From: Nicotiana tabacum
Taxonomy: Eukaryota > Streptophyta > Magnoliopsida > Solanales > Solanaceae
DNA length: 64,000 nt
NCBI RefSeq assembly: GCF_000715075.1
Contig: NC_134101.1
Span: 120,842,616 to 120,906,615 of the forward strand
Direction of reading: 5' to 3'
Under the pieces are notes generated by a model. That model searched no databases. It worked only from the letters and a program-made list of their open reading frames with translations, and had not been told where the DNA came from. The position numbers and the translations under genes are program-made. Of this stretch, positions 10,011-21,806 are shown in pieces. Every line of letters begins with the position of its first letter. Positions within the stretch are counted from its first letter, which is position 1.

Positions 10011-11900
10011 AACCTTCATTTTCTTTTTTTTTTTTGAATTATTTACTTACCTGTGTTGTCCTCCCTCGAAACTGTTGGGGATTATTTAGATGGGGGTGAC
10101 TTTTTACCTTTTTTTTTTATCTTTTTATTCTTTTTTTTTTCTTTTTTATTCCCCTTTTTTATTCTTTTTTTTGTTTTGTTTTTGCATAGCTTCTTCCTTC
10201 GAAGACTACCTCCCTTGAGAGTCGTTTTGCCTTTCCACGAAAGGAACCGCTGAGGATACCGACTTTCCAACCTTGTGTTGGACTCCTCACAACTGCTAGG
10301 GATAACGCTGTTGGGGAATTATTTACTTACCTGTTGGGGGTAAAATGTTATCAGCTGGGGGTACCTGACTTCCAGAAAATTTTCTAAATGGATGGAAAAT
10401 TTTCTGCCCCAGTTTGATAATATCCCTTGTGGCATGCGTTTCTGCATCAATGCCATTTCCTTTACCTGTTTCAAATCAAACAAAATTTTGTTAGTTTAAA
10501 ACATGGTGGTTGGTTGTGATACTCCTACTGGGATGGCTTTCCCTTCCTCCTTCATCGCTCTGTGCTCCTCAACTTGTTGGGGATGATATTATTTGCTGGG
10601 GATAATCCCTTTCTGCTGGGGATATCCCTCTTCTTTTGTGGCATAGCTCGGAAACTTGGCATTTTCCCCGACCTTTCAGTCTAGTATGGATTTCCCAAAT
10701 CCTGCTCACTGCTCTCCTTGCTCTGTTCATGGGCCTTGGCCTTGAGGTTTATAACCTTGGTTTTGGCAAGGATATCTCTCTTAACGCTCGTTAATCCTTT
10801 TGTCAATTCCCTTTGCTGGGGATATCTTTTTTAACACTGGCCTCGCGCTTGTTCTTTGCTGACTATATCATTTGGAGGTACTAGTCAGATCTCATCTTGA
10901 AAAGCTGATGGCATATTTGAAGTCATTTTATATTTGTTCTGACCAGACAGACTCTATTGGGGAATTTTTCAATGAAAGGAGAAAGATAAAAGAAACAAAA
11001 TAAAAGACAAAGGAAACGATGACTCTTTTGCAAAAGAAACTATAAATAAAAATCTATCAAACGCAGATACCGACTCTAATGGCCACGACATGCATATGTG
11101 GCCTATCCTCTGCCGTCAATCATCTTTTAAGATCTTCAATTGGCGATTCCCCCTCTGATTCTCAATCTTATTCGACTTGTAGTGCCCGAAGGGTTTTCAC
11201 TATCAAGTCTCTCTCATTTTGGTTTTCTCTCAGCTTTCACCGCCTTATGGTGCCTGTGAAGGTTTTCACCAATAAGACTCTCTCGTTTTATATCTCTCTC
11301 CAGCTGGGGATTTGTAGTGTTGCCGGTACGACTCTTTCTGTTGGGGATTAGAGTCCTTTCTGCTGTGGAACAGAATGTTATGTTCGCCGGTAAGACTCTT
11401 CATTTGTCTGACTTGGCATCTTTTGAAGACTGATCAGAAGGTCTTTCTTTGGACCGTAATGTGGGTTTTGGATAGGGCTAAAAAAAAGGGTATTAAAGGC
11501 TCAAAAATGCATTAATTTTGGGTTATTAATTACAACCTTCGGAATTAGATTTATTTACATCAAACACAACATCTGCCCCTGTTTCTTGCTTGGGGATATT
11601 TTAATTGATTGATTTTTTTTTTCATTTTTCAAAACTATGACCGAGTCGTGAAGCGCCTACGTATCCTCTTTGAGGAATCAGGTCAAACGTAGTTCCCAAT
11701 TCCTCTGTTTCATTTGACTTTCTTTTTTTTCTTTGTTATCAGTTTTCTTTTCTTTTCCTCTTCCTTTTTTCCTCTTTTTTTCGTTTTGTTGTTTTTTTTC
11801 TTTCTTTTTTTTTCATTGCTACTGATTCCGAACGAGGGGTATGAAAGAAAAGTAAACAAGGCTCAAAGGGGTAACGAAGGATAAAGTATTTAGGTAGCAG
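10011..11900 (-). other. Element B proximal 3' UTR, with PBS-complement motifs
   Basis: Read on the minus strand this matches A's 29020-30790 in patches: the CCTACGTATC/TGAGGAATCAGGTCAAAC block near 11655 (A: 29187-29220), the GTGAAGGTTTTCACC block near 11255 (A: about 29625), and the AAAATTTTCTGCCCC block near 10390 (A: about 30735). CTGGGGAT, which reads as ATCCCCAG on B's sense strand, occurs at 10596, 10616, 10816 and 11304. Poly-pyrimidine runs give false frames. Confidence 0.7.
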
Positions 11901-12830
11901 AACAAAATGCCTTCGTCATTCCAGTTTTCAAACATGCCAAGTGCAAACAACACAATTTAAATTTGTAGCCTCTTCTGATGGCGCTGGACTTGACAATTAT
12001 ATTCAACATCTGTTTGTTCATTTGTCACTTCTAAAGCACCGTTGATCGACACTCTCATTATCATGAACGACCCTCATGACAATTTGGCGAATCTTGCTTT
12101 TAACGGTTTTTATTCATATTTTACTTGCCCCAGTTCCATATGACTCGAGCTCTAAATAATCTCAACCGTCCTTATTTTCTTTAAATGATCTGATCGCCTT
12201 TCCGGGGTTTTATGATTAACTTTAAAGACTAGGCCCAAACTGCGTGCGCATGTCATGTTACTAGAATCAGCGCTGAACAAAATGACAAAAGGACTAAACA
12301 AAGAAATGACTGGAAATAATGAAAGACCGGATTTGCTTTAGACTACCGACGAAATGGTTTGAATAATAAAACAAACAAAACAACCAGAATAAAATCCTAA
12401 CACAAACTCGACAAAACTTAAACAAACTGATATGCCAAAATGGAAAGATAGGAAGGTTTGACACAAGAAAATATTCGGATTAAAACCCTAAGAATAATCC
12501 GGACAACAGAAATGACAACAAAATAAGCCACAACCAACTTCTCATTTTGCCAACCAAAGAACGGAGCGTCCTCCCATTTTATCAAACTTGGCACCATAGC
12601 CACTGAGCTTCGCATCAGTATTGCCTAGGCCATTACCAACTTCACTATCATCAACCTTAGTCAACAAGTCCCCAATAGGATTCGAGTGCTTCTGTTATCA
12701 GGCCTGATCCCAGCAGAGTGTGTATCATGAGGTGCACGTAAAGGATTCTGGGTGTCATTGTCTGGCTTACCACAAACCAACCACCTTAACTTTCTCTGTG
12801 AAACAAACAGGTTAGAATGGACTCAGTCGG
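11900..12830 (-). other. B-specific segment replacing gag-pol
   Basis: Flanks match A on both sides (about 29020-29095 and about 21400-21480), but this stretch has no evident match to A's ORF1, gag or pol. It contains one short frame with a hydrophobic stretch (12418-12615). Origin unknown: possibly captured DNA or a highly decayed remnant. Confidence 0.6.
12418..12615 (-). CDS. Small hypothetical ORF with one hydrophobic segment
   Basis: A 65-codon frame from an ATG in B's unique segment. Residues about 27-50 (KLVVAYFVVISVVRIILRVL) are a plausible membrane helix ending in basic residues; the rest is unremarkable. I recognise no family. It lies where gag-pol would be in a full element, so it would be near the 5' end of coding space in B's RNA. 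With composition typical of the surroundings and no homologue known to me, chance is the simplest explanation. Confidence 0.2.
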   Translation of the reverse strand: MRSSVAMVPSLIKWEDAPFFGWQNEKLVVAYFVVISVVRIILRVLIRIFSCVKPSYLSILAYQFV

Positions 12831-13500
12831 TCCTCATTATTAGCAACGTTTTTTTTCTTTTCTTTTTTCATTTCTCTTTGTCTTTTTTTCGATTTTTCCT
12901 TTTTCTTTTTTTTTCTTTTTCCTTTCTCTTTTTTTCATTCTCTTTTTGCTTTTTCATTTTGCTTTTTTTCATTTCTTTTTTTTTGTTTTTCTTTTTGTTG
13001 TGGTCGAATCTTATGGAGATTGCCTACGTATCATGACCCCGCATGAATCAGACCTTGCGTAGTTCGGATCAATAAAAGATAAACAATAATAAATATTTTT
13101 TCTTATCAATTTTAATAATAAAACAAACTGGGTTTCAAAGGTTTAAAGATGACCTACAAACTCGAAAATCAAACAACCCATATATTCTAATCAAGAGATT
13201 TACAAACTCAAAAACGATAGGGTAGCTCCCTTTCTCTGTTCGACAAATGCAACCAAACGGTTATTTTTGCAAATGCGGCCCCTTCCAAATTTCACATGAA
13301 TTTTGAGGCCGAGGAGGATTATTTTATGACACTTTACAAACTTGTCCGTTCTTTTACGAAAATAACCTTTCGACAACTGAAAGATACTCTAAGGCTATTT
13401 CGGCAAGAACGGTTTAAGACGCGGCCGAAGCTGGCTCGGCTTATTTTGACCAAAAATCCAAACGGTATTCACCTGGCCGCTGACTCTTTGTTTTTTTTTT
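12830..13500 (-). other. Element B leader, 3' part
   Basis: A long T-rich tract (about 12846-13000) followed by the TTGCCTACGTATCATGACC / GCGTAGTTCGG block at 13015-13070. The block matches A's 21405-21465, just upstream of gag. The rest shows nothing further. Confidence 0.6.
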
Positions 13501-14110
13501 CAAATTGCAATAAAAACCTGGTGTTGCAAACACGGCCCTTCAGCGCCTCGGGGACGAAGATTTTTAAGGCTGTGTGGGTCCATATCTCAAAATGACCCAA
13601 AGGTGGCTGTTTATGCCAAATCAGCCTTCCGGCGTCCCTTTCGGGAACATTTGGCTATTTATGACAAAACAGCATCACCTGACTTATTTATAACTCTTTT
13701 TTATCGTTTTTCAAATTAGAAAAGTCAATATTGCAAACACGGTCTTTCAACGTCTCGGGGACGAAGATTTTTAGGCTGTGGGGGTCAACTGGACCAAGTC
13801 TTAAAAAATGACCCAAAGGTGGCTGTTTATGCAAAGTCAGCCTTCCGGCGTCCCTTTCGGGAACATTCGGCTATTTATGACAAAACAGCATCACCTGACT
13901 TATTTATAACTCTTTTTTATCGTTTTTCAAATTAGAAAAGTCAATATTGCAAACACGGCCTTTCAACGTCTCAGGGACAAAGATTTTTAGGCTGTGGGGG
14001 TCAACTGGACCAAGTCTTAAAAATGACCCAAAGGTGGCTGTTTATGCAAAGTCAGCCTTCCGGCGTCCCTTTCGGGAACATTCGGCTATTTATGACAAAA
14101 CAACATCACC
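13500..14110 (-). repeat. Triplicated leader module with tetraloop-like hairpins (element B)
   Basis: Three direct copies of a 215-216-bp module, with landmark TCAGCCTTCCGGCGTCCC starting at 13621, 13837 and 14052. On B's sense strand each copy reads TTCCCGAAAGGGA then GCCGGAAGGC, then a GGCTG ... CAGCC stem. Element A has the module once at about 18900-19070. See findings. Confidence 0.85.
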
Positions 14111-15060
14111 AAAATTTGACATATATTTTTGTTATTTATTTATTTTTGGCTTTTTAGCAAAATGGTGGGGTTGGACCCGATGAGGGTTGCCTACGTATCT
14201 CACATCCGGTGAGAATCAAACCCGCGTAGTTCGGGCAGATCATAAATAAGTAAATGAACTAACATTTTTTTTAAAAATTGGAATTTGTGAAAGAACTGCT
14301 TCAAAAGAAGAAAGGAAGTATTTTTTTTTGATTTTTGATTGATTTTCTTTTTAAAAGAAACACTTCTAAGATATATTTTTTTGAATTTTCATTTGCATTA
14401 TTTTTTATTCTAAAGAAAAAGAAGAATATATTTTTTGGAATTTTACCTTTAATAAAAGAAATGCTTCTAAAATGTCTTTTTGAATTTTGAATTTTCTTTT
14501 CAATTTTTGAAAGAAGAATCAAAATATTTTCGGATTTGTTTTTTTTATATTATATATATATATTTTTTTTTAAAAAAAAATTAGAAAGACTTTCTAAAGA
14601 AGTCAATAATGAAAAATATTTTGGATTATTTGTTTTGAGAATTGGGATTCTAAAAACTTTTGGCAAGACAAATGTTCTTGCAACAGATAAAGATATATAT
14701 ACAGTTTTTGGAAATAAAGAAAAACTTTTTGGATTTTTATATATATATATTTGCAATAATAAAACCACTTTCAATGCCCGACTCCTTTTTTTTTATAACA
14801 TAATAAAACTTTTGGACTTTTTGACATTTTTTCAAAAAAAAAGGCTTGCTAATAAAACAACCTTAATAAGACATTTTTATCATTTTCTCAAAATTTCGGC
14901 AGAGCTTCGACTCTACTCGGACTTTTTCTCTACGCTGTTATTTTCTCCTCTTTTTCACAAATTCTAATTTGTGGATGGTGATGAAAAACATACACAATCT
15001 TTTTTTTTGAATTTTCAATGTTTATATATATATTTTATTTTTTATATTTTTATATTTTCA
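14110..15060 (-). other. AT-rich leader region of element B
   Basis: A TTGCCTACGTATCTCACATC / GCGTAGTTCGG block at 14186-14240 matches A at about 18770-18825. Most of 14260-15060 is A/T-rich low-complexity DNA; several frames here are compositional artefacts. Confidence 0.6.
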
Positions 15061-15061
15061 A

Positions 15062-15205
15062 AAATGTGGCACGGGGGACATAGGGAATTCCAAGACTTCT
15101 TGGATTCCGCAATTGTTCCCCATGTGCTTTTCCCGAAAAATGAAGCGTGGGGGACATAGGGAATTCCAAGGCTTCTCGGATTCCACAAATGTTCCCCATG
15201 CTTTG
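15062..15205 (-). repeat. 85-base direct duplication in B's leader
   Basis: Two copies of GGGGGACATAGGGAATTCCA, a TTC(T/G)GGATTCC segment and a GTTCCCCATG end, at about 15069-15125 and 15153-15199. GGGGGACAT and GTTCCCC are complementary, so each copy can fold. Confidence 0.65.
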
Positions 15206-15786
15206 ATTAAAATAACACCATGCTGGAAATGACCAAATGACCCACTCGCCCTTGAATAAATACAACATATAGCACATAGGATGCCAAAAGATGGTCTATT
15301 ATTTTCAGGTTGCTTGTCCTAGACGGACCCAACCCCTGTGTTGAGTCCCCCAAGTCAAATGTACATGATGCAAATAAACGTTCCTACTAGGGATCCGGCA
15401 TGTGGCTTTGTTATTCTAGGTTCAGAACCTGGGTGTTTGTTCTAGACCTGGCTTACCCAAGCGGACAGCTCGAGCCGGAGGGGCAGCGTACCGGGAATAC
15501 AGAAGCTTCACCGGCTTAGCAACTTGTCCGAACCTCGTTCTAAATTGGGATTTGACACTATACAGAAAAGAAGTCGTACGAAGTACACCCTTCTTCATGA
15601 TTTAGAAGACTCAGAGAGGAGATGGGTTTCGGTACAGTTTATACACAGTTCACGTAATATCAAAGCGGTAAAAGGCAACCAATTAGCACATTAAGCACAG
15701 ATCATGTAACAAAATCAGATAAAGCTGAACATAACAATTTATTCTAAGCTCGAATTTCTAACCCTGAACCAGTGGTTCTGGGTCTG
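15205..15786 (-). other. Element B leader next to the PBS
   Basis: Non-coding. From about 15300 it matches the reverse complement of A's 3152-3640, which ties B to A's family. Confidence 0.75.
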
Positions 15787-15804
15787 TCCCCAGCAGAGTC
15801 GCCA
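15787..15804 (-). other. Primer-binding site of element B
   Basis: The minus strand reads TGGCGACTCTGCTGGGGA, identical to A's PBS, four bases inside the 5' LTR. Identity of PBS means B can use the same tRNA primer as A. Confidence 0.88.
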
Positions 15805-15808
15805 GAGC

Positions 15809-18556
15809 TGTCACACCTCCTTTTTCCGCACCCGCGGGGGCGCAAGGGAGTTTTTTCCAATTAAAGGACAATCGAAACGTGATTGGTTTATTTATTTCAG
15901 AGTCGCCACTTGGGAGATTTAGGGTGTCCCAAGTCAACAATTTTAATCCCGAATCGAGGAAAAGAATGACTCCATATTACAGTCTGCGTACCAGAAATCT
16001 GGATAAGGAATTCTGTTAACCCGGGAGAAGGTGTTAGGCATTCCCAAGTTCCGCGGTTCTAGCACGGTCGCTCAACTGTTATATTCGGCTTGATTATCTG
16101 ATTTTATACAAATGTGAACTTATGTGTCAATTTTATCTTTACCGCTTTATTATTATTATTTCAAAAGAATGTGAACATCGCTTAAAACATGTCTTTGGAC
16201 TGCGTCACATGAAATGCACCCACAATCCGGAACATATTTTATTTGATGTTTTGGGATTTGGATCTGGGTCGCATGAAATGCACACCCAAGTTTTAAGAAA
16301 GTAGATTACTAAACACGCGCCTAAAGAGACTATCGTGTTGTTATTTTGGGAAGGCCGTGAAATTCGCTAAACGACCCTCCTGAATTCTAGATAATTTTAA
16401 CACAAGTATTTACTGAGGGCCCCGCAATTTGTATTTTTATTTGGCGAGGCTCGTCTCATTTTTATTTATTTATTTATTTTTCTTTTTTTTTCTTTTAGAA
16501 ACAGGACAAGACTAAAATAACTACGTTTTTTGCTACTTCGCGAGATCATGGGTTATAAATTGAACTCATTTGATGAAGCGAGTATTTTCTGCGGAATTAA
16601 AATTGCTACTAAAATTTTAACATTACTACCACATGTATAAACAACTATTAAGACAAACTAAATAATTAACACCTTTCAGAATATGTGCAAACCCCTATCA
16701 TGACAAATATTTGGATAACAACAATTTAAACATGAAGAAACAAAATGTCCAATAGCTACTTAAAATAACGAAACAACGGAAAAGACATTCACGGCCAAAT
16801 TTCAATACCATACGGAGTTAATTATCAAAAATAGCAATTCACAATCATCATGTATATATGTCTCGCGCAATTTCGCGTACTATCCACATGAACTAGGGTT
16901 GTATTTCAACAAACACATATACATATCACTAAACAGCAAACATGAGGGATACGGGCAGAGACAACCTACTTGAGATTATCGTTTGATGCGTTGGACCTGC
17001 GACAAAACCTCGAACAACAACCTCGACGTACCGGACCTCGACGAACCAAAGGCGACCTCAACGGACTGCACGACGACAGTGAACGAACACCGATAACTGG
17101 GCTGATTGGTTGTCGACTGGTGGTGTTTGACGACGGGCAGCGGGGTTAAGCTTGTTGCTATGGCTGGCTATGGTGTTCGCCGCTGTCCGGGGGTGAGTGA
17201 TAATATGGGACAATGAGACTGGGGAACTGTTGGGTCGACAGGGAGGGACGACGAGCTGGGTAGCAGGTAGCGACAGTAGGGTCGAGGGCTATGGAGGTGC
17301 TGTGGTGACGATGGTTATGGCGTTGGTTTTGGACAGTCGGGAAGGTGACGCAGCAGCAGCAGCGACAGCTGCTGCTCGACGGGGCAGGTGGTTGACGACG
17401 AGGGGTCAGCTGGGGTGTTGCCGGATGGGTAACAATGGTGGGTCATTTGGTCGTCGACTGGTGAGGCTGGTCGGAGGTTTGGTGGACTGGTTGTCGACAG
17501 GGGTGCGACTGGTTTGTGATGGAGGTGGTTTTTATTGATGGTTATGGCGTTTGGACAGTGGTCGACGATGGAGGAGTAGGGTGGTATGCTGGTAACGGGC
17601 AGTAGGGTTTTGGGTGTTTGTCGACGGGGGTCGTCGTGGGTAGTGGTCGACGGGGCTGTTTGGTTTTGGCGTAGGGATCGTTAACGGGGGTGGAAGGGTC
17701 GATGCAGCAGCAGTAGCTGCTGCTTGATTGGTGGTCGGGTGGTGGACGTGGTAGTAGGGCTTCTCTTCTTCTTCGTGAGGAAGAAGAAGCGTGTACAGTG
17801 GCTTCCCTCCAAAAAATTTCACAAGTCTGTCCCAAAAAATTTCAAAGTCCCCCCGTCCCAAACCTTTTGTCCGTGCATTTGTAATGGTTTTGCCCAGAAA
17901 AATGAGCCCCACGCGTGGTGGGGTTCGAGACTTGTGTCCCCCACGCGTGGTGGGGTTCCCCGTGTATGGGATTCCGTCCGTGTTCCCCACGTGTGGCAGA
18001 CTCGGATTATTATGGGCTAGGTCCAAAAATTAGACCTAAAAGCGGGTAGTTTGAACCCGAATATTATTCTTTTGCCCCGGATCCGAGAATAAGAACACGA
18101 CGTTGCTTAACTAATTATGTAAGCAAAATAGCTACTAAAATAAGACTAATTATTTAAAACAAAACTATATTATTATTTTCTTAATATTTTCGAGATTAAA
18201 ATAGCTACAAAATATTAATAAAACTATTTTGTAATTTTCGTTTTTTAATAAAGACAAAATATAAAGTAATATTTTTTGTATTTTTTTCAAAATTAAAATG
18301 ACTACGAAACATTAATTATATTTTTTTGTAATTTTCGAATTTATATAAAGTACCAAAATAAAGTACAATTTTTGTATTTTTTCAAGTTTATGAGAACTAC
18401 ATAAACTAAAATTTATATATGTATTTTTTGTGATTTTTTTCTTTTTGCAACGAAATAAAGTAAAAATAGTTAAAATAGCTATACTAGACCCAATTTCACA
18501 TATTCACGCTAAAAATGTGAAAATTCTCGGGGAGGGTCAAAAATCCGGTGTCTACA
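15809..18556 (-). mobile_element. Element B, 5' LTR
   Basis: 2,748 bp, TG to CA on either strand. Contains the twin-hairpin region: stem pieces at 16020-16026 with 16042-16048, and 15908-15915 with 15927-15934, plus the PBS-like AGAGTCGCCA at 15899-15908. Keeps the terminal 55 bases that the 3' LTR has lost. G-box-like repeats at about 17907-17995. A 164-codon minus-strand frame at 17532-18026 differs in length from its 206-codon twin in the 3' LTR, so it is not maintained. Confidence 0.93.
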
Positions 18557-18561
18557 AGGAC
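18557..18561. repeat. Target-site duplication of element B, right copy
   Basis: AGGAC, identical to 3641-3645. Confidence 0.92.
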
Positions 18562-19154
18562 CATCCTGCTGCATCTTGTTTGTTAACGCATTTAATTTGC
18601 TTCGAACTTGCATCTTGACCGGTGGGTGAAAACGGGAATTTTGAAAAAATTTGAGAGCTGCTCATTTAAGAAAAAACCAATGTCCAAATAATGTGAGAAC
18701 TCTGCCAAAATTTTGATTTTTGAAGAAAGAAAATTGGATTCGTGATTTAATTAATTTTTCTTACCCGAACTACGTCGGTTTGATTCTCACCGGATGTGAG
18801 ATACGTAGGAAACCCTTATCGGGTCCAACTTCCCATTTTTGCAAAAAAAACGATCAGGAAAAATGACAAAATATTGTTATTTTCATAAAAGAGTCAGGCG
18901 ATACCGTTTTGCAGAAATAACTGAATGTTCCCTAAAGGGACGCCGGAAGGCTGTCTTTGCATAAACAGCCGCCTTTGCCCATTCTTCTTACCTTTTGGCC
19001 GGTTAAATCCCCACAGCCTTAAAATCTTCATCCCTGAAGAGCTGAAAGGCCGTATTTGGAAAATCAGTCTTTCTTTTTCTCAAAATTAGGAAAATGGGAA
19101 AATTAGTTCTTGAGTCAAATAAAGATTTTGCTTTTGTCTAAATCACCTTAATAA
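18562..19154 (+). other. Element A leader, second part
   Basis: Continues A's leader after B. Holds the GAACTACGTCGG / GAGATACGTAGG block at about 18775-18815 and, at 18928-18970, the single-copy hairpin module: TTCCCTAAAGGGA, GCCGGAAGGC and a GGCTGT ... ACAGCC stem. No gene before the ORF1 start. Confidence 0.7.
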
Positions 19155-21211
19155 ATGTGCAGAATGAGCACGAGTAGGAATTCATCTGGGGCTATTATAA
19201 ACAGGATCCCTTTGGGCTTACGCATGTGGTGGAACGACTTAGAAGAATCAGGGCGAGATACAGTCAAGATATACTTAGGAAACTTGGTTGGATTACTGGA
19301 CATTGATCCGCGAGGGGACATTATAAGGGCTTTAATTTCATTTTGGGACCCAACACACAATGTATTTCATTTCTCAGACTTTGAGCTCACACCGACACTA
19401 GAGGAACTGGCAGGGTACATCGGATGTCCTAAAATCCCTATGAGAGAGTAGTATCTTATTGCACCAAGGACCGTGACCATACACAGGTTCTTAGACACCG
19501 TGAAGATCTGCAAAATTATACACAACCCAGAATTATCAGAGGATTTTTGTAGTTTGGCATTCCTGTACGACAGGTACGGTCATCTTGGAGGGTTCAACAA
19601 TCCCGAGGGTAAGATCTGCAGCGGGGAAAGCCGGCTGAAATGGGAAAGACATAGGTGTATTGCTTTTATGGTAGCATTTCTGGGTTTTCTAATATTCCCT
19701 AGAAAGGATGGGAAAATTAACATACAAGTCGCTGGGGTCGTCAGCACTTTGCTCAAACAAGACAACAACACTCTGGCACCGATGATAATAGCAGACATCT
19801 TCCGCGCTCTCACTATTTGCAAAACCGGAGGAGGTTTCTTTGAGGGTTGCAATATACTACTGCAAATGTGGATGATAGAACACCTATGTCATCGCCCTCA
19901 GTTTCTGAAATATGGGTCATCACAAAAGACTTGTATAGAAGAGTTTTCCACAAGGATCGACGGGTTCAGCCTGCCAGAAGGGGTCGTTGAATGGGTCACT
20001 CTGTTGCATTTCGTCTCAGCAAACTAGATAGAATGGGCAATTGGGTGGCTACCCATAGATGAGATCATACACATGTCAGCCACCAAATCTCATTTGTTGT
20101 TGATGGGTCTCCAAAGTATCCAACCCTATGCGCCATACAGAGTATTGAGGCAGTTGGGGTGATGCCAATAGTCCCAAAGGAAGAGGATCTCAGTAGCCAG
20201 GTGGTCGAAATCGGGCCTGGTGGGTAGTTCCCGGAAGCAGTCGTTCGGAGAATTTGGAATGAATGTCAAACCCTGAAAGTAGATACTTGTGTACAAGACC
20301 AGGCCAAAGGCGAAGTGTCGCCAAAATACCTCACATGGTACAGAAGAGAGCTTGAGCACCAGAGACCAACTAAGAGAGCTCACGTCCAAGACTTTGTAGA
20401 ATCATCGCAAGCACAATGGGGTTGGCTAGCAAAAGAAAAAGAATATCGGGTCGAGATTGGAAAACTAAAACAGCGAATTGAGGGGCTAAAATACCAAAGC
20501 AGCTTGCAAATTTATGCTGATACAGGAGAGAAAAGCAAGTTGACTCAAGAAAACAAGGCCCTGAGAGCCCAAATCCGCCAAGACGGAAAGAATGTCGGTG
20601 ACTAACAGAAAAGTCGGTCCAACGAGAGGTTGATAGCAGAGTTGAGGGGTCAGGTCAGCAAAAGACGAGAGGACTTGGAGAGATCCGAGGCTTGCATAGC
20701 GAGAATGCGGGTCAGATGGGCAAAAGGTACAATGGCCTGGAGAAAGCATCTACAACAAGTCATAAGGGATTCTGAAATAAGCATCGGACTATTAAGAGAA
20801 ACAAACTCCACTCTTCAGGAGCGGGTCTTTAAATAAGCCCGAGATGCCCGAGCAGACAAAAGGCATTGTTATGATTTGATGGCCAGAATGGAGGAACAAA
20901 TGGAGAGGTTCTAGGATCGACTCGCCGACAATGCTCAAGCACTGGGACTAAAGAACCGGCAAATAGAGCAACTATTCAGGGAAAGGGATAACATCCGAGG
21001 TAGGATTGACGAGATTGGACACTACATCTACATGAGATGCTTAGCATGTGAGCAAATACCTCATGATACCCTACTTGCCTCCGTCATGGGCTACGTCCAC
21101 CGGATCATGAATGAGTTGAAAAGCTTACAAAGGGGTCTTACACCAAAGCCCGCGGAAAGGCCGAACGATTCCTCGCGGGCACCTAGATTGAAAGCTTTAA
21201 TGTATCCATAG
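19155..21211 (+). pseudogene. Element A ORF1: DUF7745 / plant-mobile-domain-like protein with coiled coil (broken)
   Basis: Ogre/Tat giants often carry an extra ORF upstream of gag, of unknown function; this resembles that class. The N-terminal domain (19155-about 20170) has the WWNDLEESGRD and FWDPTHNVFHFSDFELTPTL segments I associate with the DUF7745 family. The C-terminal half (20315-21211) is charged and heptad-like (EIGKLKQRIEGLK, RDNIRGRIDEI), a likely coiled coil. In-frame stops occur at 19449-19451 and 20025-20027, a frameshift lies between 20027 and 20315, and stops follow at 20603, 20834 and about 20912. It ends at 21209-21211. The first ATG is 19155; 19167 is an alternative. Domain name is from memory. 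Confidence 0.75.
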
Positions 21212-21806
21212 TTCAAGTCTTGTTTGTTGACTTTATGGGTCTGTTATTCTCCCATATGCTGTTTTTTTTCTTCGTCGAGTCAGGTTAAGTATTTTGGAAT
21301 CTGTATTTTGCTGTTCTTTGTTTAAAACAAGTAGCTTGTAATAGCAAATTTTGGTGATAAATTGAATGATTCCAAAAGAATTTTTGTGTCTTTACTTTAC
21401 GGCAGAACTACGCCCGGTCTGATTCACGCGGGGACGTGATACGTAGGCAATCCACATAAGATTCGACCACCACTAAAAAGAAAGAAAAGGAAAAAAAAGA
21501 AAAGAAAAAGAAAAAAAAAGAGGAAAGAAGAAAAGAAAAATAATAGAGAGGAAAGCGGAGGGTTCCCAAAACACTTTAAAGGCACAAATAAAGCAAGCCA
21601 GGATGACGCATGTGGTTGAAGCAAAAACATGTTAGAAATGGTTAACTGCTTAGGAACATTGCATCCCCAACGTGCAATTACCAAATCTGTTAAACTCTAA
21701 CACTAACAAGTTTGTTGTTTTCCAAAAATACCAGACAGTTAGTTGTTAAAGCATTCTGGCATCACATCATTATCAAACCAGATCCAAAGGATCTGTACCA
21801 ATAATC
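21212..21806 (+). other. ORF1-gag spacer of element A
   Basis: Non-coding. Includes the GAACTACGCCCGGTCTGATT / GATACGTAGGCAATCC block at 21407-21460 shared with B, and an A/G-rich tract at 21475-21545 that gives a false minus-strand frame. The block recurs in leader, spacer and 3' UTR of A. Confidence 0.65.

Larger units (their letters stand above)
3646..18556 (-). mobile_element. Element B: complete non-autonomous Tat-like LTR retrotransposon
   Basis: A 14,911-bp element on the minus strand, with LTRs at 15809-18556 (5') and 3646-6336 (3'), a PBS, a polypurine tract and an AGGAC target duplication. The 9.5-kb interior has no gag, protease, RT, RNase H or integrase reading frame on either strand. 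Its leader and 3' UTR match modules of element A in the same order, and the coding block is replaced by about 0.9 kb of unrelated sequence. This is the structure of a large retrotransposon derivative that depends on proteins from a relative. It lies in A's leader and so separates A's PBS from A's genes. Confidence 0.9.

Noticed and set aside
12752..13036. 94-codon hydrophobic frame
   Set aside because: Translation of a poly-pyrimidine tract (Phe/Ser/Leu).
14536..14967. 143-codon frame in B's leader
   Set aside because: Phe/Lys/Ile-rich translation of AT-rich DNA with an overlapping frame on the other strand.
15787..15804. tRNA gene fragment
   Set aside because: Only the 18 bases of the PBS complement are present; no cloverleaf around it.
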